From: Metridium senile
Taxonomy: Eukaryota; Cnidaria; Anthozoa; Actiniaria; Metridiidae
NCBI GenBank assembly: GCA_949775045.1
Contig: OX459104.1
Coordinates: 13,129,655 to 13,193,654, forward strand
Reading direction: 5' to 3'
Length of the DNA: 64,000 nucleotides
The translations under genes and the position numbers were made by a program. This document shows positions 46,472 through 55,697 of this stretch, piece after piece. The stretch's first letter is position 1. The number at the start of each line of letters is the position of its first letter. A model generated the notes under the pieces. That model saw only the letters and a program-made list of their open reading frames with translations. It did no database searches and had not been told where the DNA came from.

Positions 46472-47699
46472 CTCCATTCTCTTTATGACACAGAAAAACA
46501 TCGAAAAATATACTTGAAACGGGAAAAACTAAAAGCTACCCCGATCACTAACCTTGAAACGTTGCTATCTTGGTGGTGTTCACAAACTAAAAGAAAAAGA
46601 AAACCATAAAAATGCCAACTTTGCATGTCAAAAACAACATTTCACTGAAGGAAGTATAGTAAGACGGACGACAGGATTTTAAGTATTATATTGAATTGAC
46701 ACTTAAAACTAAAGAATAAATTATTAAATAAATAAATTATGATATCTTTCTACCTCGCTTTCTCTTTTCTCTCTTTTTTCTCCCTATTTATTTTTGCTGT
46801 TTCTCCCTCCTCTCTAATCCGTTCCTCTCCTGTGTGTGTGTGTGTGTGTGTTTTTTGCTTATTGTGTTCTATTTATTTTAGCTATAAATAAAATAATTAA
46901 AAATTCAGTAGATAAATAATTTGCAAATTCAACGACTAAAATGAAGTACTAATTGGCGTACTCACAATTTTATTCACATTATTACAGTCAAAACACCTGA
47001 ATCGTGAACACGTAGAACTCACTATTGTTTGTTTTCGAAATTTTTTTCCATTATTCGATTTGAACTTGGAATATTGAAAACGAAAATTGCTTTATGCAAA
47101 TTACGTCAGCGACTTGACAAATTGAATGTGAATAGTCGACAGTACACTTTATATGCATAATAAGCAAGATTTTGTGATAGTTTGCAGCTTAATAACTTCT
47201 TTCAATTACATTTACCCAAGCTGAATTGTTCACAGCTATATATTTAGTTCCCTAACATTCAGAATCCAAATTATTATTGAAAACGTTTGTGCTGCACATA
47301 GTAAAATATTTTTTTGGTTTTACCCTACTTTTGATAAGGCAAAAAGTATGCCATAAAACATAATTAGAATAATATCTTTAAGTAACTGGATATTTCTATA
47401 AAAGTTTGCGTTTAACGCTAAGATGAAAATAAACAATATTATGAAAGGTTGGAGTCATTACAGTAATAAATTTTGCCATACGGGGCCGTCAAAGTTGACA
47501 TAAAAATAAGCGTCTCAGGAGCAGCGATTTGACGAAATTTCGTTTTTCGTGATTTTCTCGTAAAATATGCAATATTTTTCTTAACTAAAGGCATCATGAT
47601 TTGTTTCATGTTAAGGGCTACCCATGGTTAAAATATGAGCAAAATTGATATTTTGAGTGTTGCCGCGTTTGCATGGTATTTACAGAAATCTTCTCTTAA
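46472..47699. repeat. Mosaic duplication, left part (copy of 39243-44877 without insertions)
   Basis: Contiguous here, but split in copy A by the TTAA element and LINE. It gives the pre-insertion sequence ATCTTTAAGTAACTGG at 47378-47390. It ends at TTAA (47696-47699), where the match switches to the methyltransferase locus. Confidence 0.8.
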
Positions 47700-48024
47700 G
47701 AACACGGAAATCGTGCTAATCTATGGAATGTCATGCTGAATAATTTAGGGAGAGCCACATATTCACAAATAGATCTCTTTTCGCAAGTAGCTTAGGACCT
47801 ACTGTAGATAACTCTTGAATAAGAGGGATGGGGCTGGGGAGGTGTGTTTTGTTTTTCCTTGCTAAGCTAAAGTTTTCATTCAAACTGACCTTCTCACTCC
47901 GTTCCAGCAAACTGGATAACCATTTTAATTGTCTTTAAAAAGACAATGGTTTCCAGTTTCTCCCCATTCTTAATCAGTGAACTGTGAATGAAAGGCCAGT
48001 TTGGATATAGTTCTATTTTTGCAG

Positions 48025-48829
48025 GAAGAATTTGTAGCGACAAACCTTTACGCTTACTGCCCCACGAAGGAAGAATGTATAAAACCTTTTGACCATCCCG
48101 ACTCTCTTGTCAGGCAAGCAGGCCTGGAATTAGTTTCTATAGAGACTTGCCTAATACCAGATTATTACCGAGAAAAGTGGCTGAAAGAGAAAGGAGATCC
48201 TGTAGAACATGCAAAACGTGTTGTGGCATCATTTAGAGAATGGAGCAATGCCTCATTTTACGGAGGTGGGTGTAGACATTATGTTACTCGTACTATATTT
48301 TTAAGCGTGAGCAGTAGTGTTTTAAAATTGATAATGATAATAATATCTTCAGATGGATTGGACGGTATTAACCAATGGCCAGTCTTATATCTACTCTCAA
48401 CCCACATCTACGTTGATAGACATTAGGTGATTAATGCCTGAGCAAACCATTTCCAAATCCAAATTTCTACTGATTTAGTGAGTGCTTGTAAAATTCATCA
48501 GCAGTCATGTACATTCAAACATTCTGTACACACAGCACTCTACTTACACATACACGTGTTGCTGGAGATCTTACAAAATGACCTTTTTTAAGATACTCGA
48601 AAGAAAGAAATCCATGGACCCTTTTTTAGGAAACCTGTTTACAACACACGATATTATATTTTCATTTCACAATTTCATTTCAGGTTTATCAGACTCTCGT
48701 GCGACTACAGAGAAAGATCAAATTGTCGATAATCTGTATCGTAGATGTACAGACGAGATCAGTAAAAACCCTGAAGATCATGGATTGGATATGATCTATG
48801 CTTATATTGTCATTCGCAAAAAAACATAG
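48025..48829 (+). pseudogene. SABATH methyltransferase fragment (last two exons, duplicate)
   Basis: Exons 48025-48265 and 48684-48829 copy 25965-26205 and 26624-26769 with intact splice sites. Coding changes are one Lys-to-Glu at the first codon, two silent changes, and TAA to TAG at the stop. The SAM-binding exons are absent upstream, because the duplication begins within intron 2, so it cannot make a methyltransferase by itself. It could only be expressed by splicing from something else. Confidence 0.85.
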
Positions 48830-48884
48830 TTTTTATCAAATATAATTATTTAAAAAAAACACATAATTTTTATCAAATATAATT

Positions 48885-49190
48885 ACTTCCTTATAAAAGG
48901 GGGACGGGGGTCCTCGTCGGAAATTCTGAAAATGACCTCTATAAGGGACCTGTATTTTGAGATGATGGGTGTGGCAGTGATGAAATTGCATCCCTAAAGG
49001 GTCCGGAAAGGGGATTAAAATAAAAATAAATCTTTGAAACGAAGCATTGTTGTTGTTCGAATGCCCTAAAAGGGACCACAAAACTCAGCTGGTGGGCATT
49101 CTTGTCATTATCACTCTAAGCGGGACCAAAACTCCGATTTCAAACCCTAAAAGGGACGACGAGGACCCCCGCCCCTTTTTATAAGGGAGT
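48885..49190. mobile_element. MITE, copy 2 (both ends present)
   Basis: TTCCTTATAAAAGGGGGACG at the left and CCGCCCCTTTTTATAAGGGA at the right are inverse, followed inward by GGTCCTCGTCG / CGACGAGGACC. Confidence 0.65.
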
Positions 49191-50318
49191 CCCCTCGGGC
49201 CTCGCATCTACATTTACTAGCAAATTGTGGTGTCCAAAAAGTCGTGCTAAATGCTATTGCTAATGTTTTCTCGGTTTATATCATGTTGTTATCACATTCC
49301 TTTTCAGAACTCGGGATGGAAAACATACAAAGTAATTGATTTGATTTGATTCATTTTTTATTTTATCAAGACAAAATGTGATGATTTTCTTAATTAGAAA
49401 CATAGTGTTAGTTTTCATTGAGAGTTAATCTTATTTGTGAACATAAACACTTGGGATGTTTGAAGAACATTGAGGAGCCGCTACGCGTCGTGGTTTCCCT
49501 ACGCTTCTCTCGTGTTCTCCCAACATCACGCGTGTTTAGATCAGAGTATGTAACACGAAAAACTGTCTTATATTCCTTAAATATACGATGAATTAAAATC
49601 GATCGAGACTGTTCTGGATCGACTTACTTCTCATTCATTGTGTTTGAACGTGAATAGGAGGCTAGCTGATCAAGAACAATGCTTATTCAATTGCTTATCA
49701 TAGTTTGATTGGGGCACATTTCTTGGAAGCAAAGATATGTGTCCGAACTTCGTGTCGCATATATTTGGGAAAGGAAGCGCTATAAAGTGCAGGTTATTGC
49801 GCTATGGGAAAACATATATTCAAACAAACACACAATAAGAATGTTGAACGATTTATATGTTTTATATTTAAAATGTTTAATGACTGTATCGATTAGGGTA
49901 GTTAGAGGGCCCATAAGTACAATATTATATTTACCGTTATAAAATATTTGATATAAATCGCGCGCTCTGATTGGCTGAGAAGCGTTCTCTATAACTCAAC
50001 AGAGCACGGTTTTAACAATTGAATATTTAATAAAAGAAATAGAAAACGCAGCAGTAGTGCTCTGTCGAGTTATAGAGCACATGGAAACTTTAAGAAGACT
50101 CGAGAAGTGCTGAGAAGCACTACGTCGTACTTCTCATAACGCTTCTCTCGTCTTCTTAAAATTCCCGCGTGCTCTATATAACTAAATAGAACAGGCTGGC
50201 TTGTTTCTATGTCTTCAGTGAATAATTGGGTACAAGTATAGTAGTGGCAAGTAATGGTAACACGAAATCCTTTTAAAACAAAAGAGCAGGGTCTGGATAT
50301 TTTATATAAAATAGTTTT

Positions 50319-51290
50319 GCTTGGCAGTTTATTTTATTTTGTTGTGCATTGACGAAGAACGTAGTTTGGCATGATTGATGACCTGGAATATAATAAAACA
50401 ATATTTGAGAAGTAATCTATATAAAACATGTGCAAGGACTTATATAAGCTGGGTCTGCAAACACGAAGTAACAGACTAAAGCACTGGGCCTCAGGAGAAA
50501 TGCTTTTGTTTTTTCGAGGGTTTTGGAATCCACTAATTTACACCAAAGCACAATTTGTTTATAATGCCTTCCAACCAATTCAAAAATAATTTGAGACTTC
50601 AGCTTATGTTAATTAGATCCAAACAAATCGGTCTTACTAATATGCATAATGGCATCCGACTATCCAAACCGATACAAAATTAGATTAATTTAGATTAACT
50701 GAATAGCATTTTCAGGTTCGTATCAAGTGGATGTATCGATTTGCACAGTTATTTGAATAACAAATACTTAGTAAAAATTGAAAATTATGTTTCTTCTGCG
50801 TTATAATTTATTATGAATTAATACTAAGCTTTCGGCCATCTTGGCCATCATAACGCAGAAGAAACGTAATCTTCAATTTTTAACTAAATGCCTGCGTGCA
50901 AACAAATATTGGATATTGAATACTTAGTAGTTTTTTAGAGTAAGCAATATAGTACCCTTCATAGTTCCCTCCGCCATCTTGAAAAGTAGCCATGCCTGTA
51001 CTTGCTTGCAATGATACTTTTAACACCTCGCAGACAACTATTCACGTGTTTCTATCATTGCAAGCTCAACGTTTGTCTTGCCACGATGCAAAGGGCCGGC
51101 TAACTTTTAAGATGGTGCAGAGAACTATTGTAAATGCATCGATTTACCCAGTTATTTGAGTAACCACTACTCAGTTGTTTTTTTGCAATGAAAAACTGTA
51201 TATACATTGCTTTACTCAGTTATTCAAGCAACCAATACTCAGTAGTTTTGCATTGTATAACTGTGTACGCAATATTTGTAGTGTTACAAA
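50319..51290. other. Segment present only in the duplicate
   Basis: Relative to 28218 this is an insertion between TAGTTTTG and AGAGAAATTCC (or a deletion in the original). It holds a hairpin at about 50780-50880 (GTTTCTTCTGCGTTAT / ATAACGCAGAAGAAAC) and an inverse unit related to the 24.9-kb minisatellite (50950-51130). No coding sequence is seen. Confidence 0.55.
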
Positions 51291-52523
51291 AATGAGAGAA
51301 ATTCCTCATTTTCACTAGACTCCGCGAAACAAGTGATTGCAGCCATTGGATGTTTTGTTTGCAGCAGATAGTTTTGTTGAAAAAAATAAAAATAAATAAA
51401 CAAGTACTTTTAAAAATTATCTCTGCGCATCCTACTACGCACGGCGAGGAACGCCTGGGTGATTTCGTTTCTTTAAGGAAAACAAGCATGCAAGCCTATT
51501 TACGGTGTTTGAAACACAATAACCCAAGAAAAAAAAGAAACGGACGGTGACCCCCATTTTTACCTTATAACTCAAGATAAATACTATAGAAAAATTCATT
51601 GAATGACGAGGGAATTCCACGTTGAATTTCACGAGAAAAACGATATCGCACGAATCGCGGAGCGATGAGTGCGATATCGTTTTTTCGAGTGAAATTCAAC
51701 GTGGAATTCCCGAGTCATCCAATGAATTTTTCTTGAATCCCATACCGACAAGGTTTTTATCGTAATGTGAAAATTATTTTAACAAAAGTGAATTTTATTA
51801 CGCGCGACTAAAAAGCCATTTTGTAGCTCAGCGTACGCTTAGCCAATAAGAAAGCGGGAAAAAAATCTGCTGAACGGTACAAATAACCGGGAATCAAACG
51901 TACCATTTCAATCGACCTCATGGTGAAAAAATACTTGCTTTTCGATGATCAATTCAAGTCTGTTAGGGAGCACATATATACAAATCTAAACAGAGTTCTT
52001 TACTAAAACTATCAATGAAGAAGTCAAGGACTTTACACGTGAAATTCGGCAATGGATCGTCAATGGATTCAGCTACAATGCAACGACGAAGGAAAATACA
52101 AACTGAAGATGTTGTTTTATGAAAGTTTAACCGCCAGAAAATCCTCTCAAAAGCCGACTGATGGCTACATATCATGGTTAGGTATGTTTTTTTCCGTTTT
52201 AAACGATGACAGTTAAAACGATGTCAGTTAAGTTTTTAAAGGTAGAAGAAATACACTGAAACTAGTACTATAATAAACATGTTCAAAGCTGCGAGTTTTT
52301 GAATCACAAACCATTAGCTATTAGTTTTTTTTCTGGTTTATGTTTGTAATTCAATTTAGTGTAAACTTTAGGGTTGACGTTTGCAAACTACCAGTGAATT
52401 TGAAAATAAAGCTCATTGATATCTGTTTTGAAATTGTCTGGCTGTTTATTTTATGTTCCACGAATCAAGAAAATTGATTTGATGATTAGAATGTTGTGTT
52501 TGATTGAAAATTTGCCGTTCAAG

Positions 52524-53292
52524 CACAGGTAGCCCAAGCTCACTATTTGTGTTGATTTACTATAGGATATATGGGGATTTTTCAACGTACAATTTTTTGC
52601 CTTAATTCTTAATAAAATAAAATGAAACTCTTACCGTGTCTTTTTGTTGATCTCATCAACCGTCTGACTGACTTTCAGCGATTTTCGTTGGAATTTAGCT
52701 GCCTTTCCCTAACGTGTAGTAAGAGAGAGAAAGGTAGGAGGCGAAGGCCCCAAAACGGCCTTCGAACTGCTGAACTAATCGCCAAATAATTACTCGAAAA
52801 ACGCTTCTAGTCCAAATCTTTCTACGCAGCAGTTCGAAGGGATAAATATACCACGCAAAAATCCCAATGGATTAGAATCAACGGCTTTTTTGAAGCAGCC
52901 AGCCTCCACGAAGTTCGAATAAAACCGCTCGAAAAACAGCCAAAATACGCGTGTCTGGGAGAGTTGGGACAGTTGAAGCCGTTAAAAAAACAGAGGGAGA
53001 CTGGACCGGGCAAAAACAACCACTATCCGTGGGGTGCAAGGGTCGAAAATTGTACGACAAAACTAGGAACCGTCCCCGCTCCCAGGGGCGAATTACTTGA
53101 CAGCTATTGTACTTCGTCGGTCTATCACTGACCGCGCTGAACACGTTGACATTCAAAATTAATGTTAGGGAAAAAAACGACCGTTTTTGTGGAGTTTAAT
53201 CACAAGTAATTCGTACGAAAAAATTGTACGTTGAAAAATCCCCATATATCCTATAGTAAATCAACACAAATAGTGAGCTTGGGCTACCTGTG
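52524..53292. mobile_element. TIR element with 7-bp target duplication
   Basis: The ~75-base ends begin CACAGGTAGCCCAAGCTCAC and are closely inverse, flanked by GTTCAAG on both sides (52517-52523, 53293-53299). An imperfect 8-bp hAT-type duplication is possible. Total 769 bases, no transposase. Open frames inside are mirrored in the copy at 28.9-29.6 kb and have no motif. Confidence 0.75.
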
Positions 53293-53299
53293 GTTCAAG

Positions 53300-54480
53300 T
53301 CGTGAAAACAGCGAATGAAACTAAAGCAAGCGAAGCGAGTCGAAGGATAAAATTGCTCTTTTTTAAGGCAAAACTCGTCTATTATCAAGTTAATCATTTG
53401 CCTCTATAGTCTTTGAAGTTAAAATTACTTGTTTGGTCGATTTTTCTTTTTCAAGAATGTACGGAAAATAATGTGAAAACCTACATTTGTCAAAAATTAT
53501 CGCCTTATTGATGCCAAATGTTAGTGGTTTTTCTTGCGTTTTCAAACGTTTATTCGTCCGTTTGTTTAGGGAAATTGTAATTCATTGAGGAAAACAGCTT
53601 TTGGAATAAAAATGTTGTCAAAAACAGCAACCAAAAAGCAAGGAAAAGCAAAACAAAGCGCGGGCTTCCTGGTTTTTCATTGAATTCAGCTTTTCAGACT
53701 GCGGTCATATTTAAAGCAAAATTCGCTTTTTAACAAAGTTAGCTATTTGCATTTATACTCTTTAGGACATTATCTTCTTTTTTGTTTGTTTTGTAGTATC
53801 AGGTGGTACCATATGCTAAGAAAATCAAGCGAAAATAAGACAAAAACAAGATTTATTTGTGCGGGATACCTGGTTTTTCATTGAATTCAGCTCTGATAGC
53901 GTTGAATTCCAAGCTGAATCCTTCGCTATCTACGTCGCAGATTCGTCAACTCGGACCAATCAGCGCGCGAGTTTGTTATGTGATATGGGATTCTATCGTG
54001 AGTCTTACGAGTGAATATTACGAGAGAACCTTTACGAGTGAAAATTTTATCGTGAATCATTCTTTAATTGCTTTAAACTTAACAAATCAGCTATTTACAT
54101 TCAATTATCGAGATCAAAACTAGTGAACATTCTAGCAAGAATCTTTCAAAGCTTCGCCTATCTTATAGAAGCTTAAATACACGAAAAGATCGTTGTATCC
54201 GTGATCGCGAACCTAGCAGAATAGCTCTACGAACAGTCTAAAACGTCTGAAGAACAAGAATAGGATATTGAAAGAGGATGTCTACAAACGTATGTAACAC
54301 AATATACCGAAGTCATCCAAGCTATATTGTCATATTTTTAAGCTTAGAACATGTATTACTAAAAACAAATGTAATTTACCAAGCTTTAATAAAATCACCG
54401 AATATAGAAGGAAGTTGTTATCTGCTCTCTCTAGCAGGCTCTATCGACGGATAATTAAGCTAAAATTAAGAGCTAATCGA
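53300..54480. other. No recognisable gene
   Basis: CCTGGTTTTTCATTGAATTC occurs at about 53668 and again at 53869, a short dispersed repeat. The 88-codon open frame at 53857 has no motif. ACCAATCAGCGCGCGAG at 53956 is a repeat-type box. Confidence 0.35.
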
Positions 54481-54486
54481 TATTAA

Positions 54487-54642
54487 TCGTTGTTTTCTTG
54501 TAATGGCCAAAACCATATTTCTAATTATTTCGATTATAAACTAAGTACATATATAGAAAAGAATCCTGGGCCTAATCCAGTGTACATTGACCCAAAGAGC
54601 TGGTATTTAGAGAAAATTCAGGACAACAATGTGTTCCAATGA
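54487..54642 (+). pseudogene. Short remnant with a 2A-like NPGP motif
   Basis: The frame between stops reads ...DYKLSTYIEKNPGPNPVYID PKSWYL... and ends TGA at 54640-54642. (I/V)ExNPGP is the core of 2A-type ribosome-skipping sequences, common near the N-terminus of animal LINE and Helitron-type proteins. Here the usual Asp before I-E is Tyr, so skipping is unlikely. Only about 50 codons survive and the parent element is not identified. Confidence 0.35.
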
Positions 54643-54649
54643 GTTTGTG

Positions 54650-55130
54650 CTCTTTGATTTGGAATAATAAACAAGGAATTCACTTTTCCGGATATCTCAT
54701 TACATAATGAACATTGGAAATCAGTTGTATTCAAGTTTATCTCAGTTAGTCAGGCAGTCTTTAAACATGTTAGTCAAAGGCATTGTTTGAATATGTTAGT
54801 ATGTAAGTTACATATTTCAGTCTTGATAAGTTAGAATATCTTACTGTCCTTACTGGCTCAAAGACATCTGTAGGTACTAAAATCTTAGGTTATTTTGCAG
54901 TTTATCCTTACTAACTTTTAAAAAGGCATGGAAACATATAAACTATTATCGAATATGTTTGAATTAACTACAAAAAAAAAGGAAATAATATTGAGCAACG
55001 CGATCTATATAAACTCCTCGGCAGGCTACTCCAGAAATCCGAAAATTAGGGCTTTTTGTTTACTGGGCTTCCTGTGCTGGGACCGAGAGAAGCTGGGGAC
55101 GAGAGAGAGAGGAGAGGGAGTTTAAAGTTT
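54650..55130. other. No recognisable feature
   Basis: AT-rich; a GAGA-rich stretch at 55085-55122 only. Confidence 0.35.
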
Positions 55131-55438
55131 TTTTTACAGAACAAAATGATGTTTTACACAAAGTTTTGTCATAATAAAATACCTTGTTTTAAAATCCTTG
55201 TCTTTTCAAATCGATCTTGTGTTTGTTTTGAAGATTTGCCATGACTATTTTTTAGTAAATCTAATACGATGAAAACGTTTAACCTTTTCAATCCGGAATC
55301 CTAACTAACTTTGGAAAATAAAAGAAGGTAAAAAGCGGCCGTAAAACGACTGTTCAGAAACAGCACTTTTTCAAGGTGTTATCAAAAGCAAAATAAACTT
55401 AATGACTTAAAAACAAAAGGGATAATAATAAGGCTATT

Positions 55439-55443
55439 CACAC
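55439..55443 (+). repeat. Gypsy target-site duplication, left
   Basis: CACAC; repeated at 60111-60115. The uninterrupted repeat at about 14716 has one copy on the other strand. Confidence 0.85.
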
Positions 55444-55575
55444 TGTCGTAGTATGTACCCCATATATGGTCATAGACCAAACTTGATTGCACAATCGTAC
55501 GGCTCGCGAGAGCATGATGTAGTATGATTTCTAGTTGCTTGAATAAACAGATAAAAGAACCCCTAAACTTTGACA
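55444..55575 (+). repeat. 5' LTR
   Basis: TG...CA ends; GAATAAACAG near 55541 supplies an AATAAA polyadenylation signal. The CCCCATATATGG block near the start is a short palindrome. Confidence 0.9.
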
Positions 55576-55587
55576 TGGTGTCAGGAT
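55576..55587 (+). promoter_or_regulatory. Primer-binding site, tRNA-Leu type
   Basis: TGGTGTCAGGA directly follows the 5' LTR and complements the ...TCCTGACACCA 3' end of animal leucine tRNAs over 11 bases; the following TCGTGGGG matches only with a small gap. Confidence 0.65.
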
Positions 55588-55697
55588 CGTGGGGATAATC
55601 CAAGCAACTCAAGATACTACCACTCAAGTAGTTCAAATTTCAACTTTCAACACTTTCAAGACACTAAATTTCGATATTCAAGTTCAAGACTTCAATC

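Larger units (their letters stand above)
47696..51935 (+). repeat. Mosaic duplication, right part (copy of 25636-28872)
   Basis: Starts inside methyltransferase intron 2 and runs past the gene to the AAAATACTT at 51935. The offset is 22060 at the exons. I count about 11 substitutions over the first 1.13 kb (~1%). The copy contains an extra ~970 bases (50319-51290), and a short duplicated AAAACATAATTTTTATCAAA tract near 48860. Confidence 0.9.
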
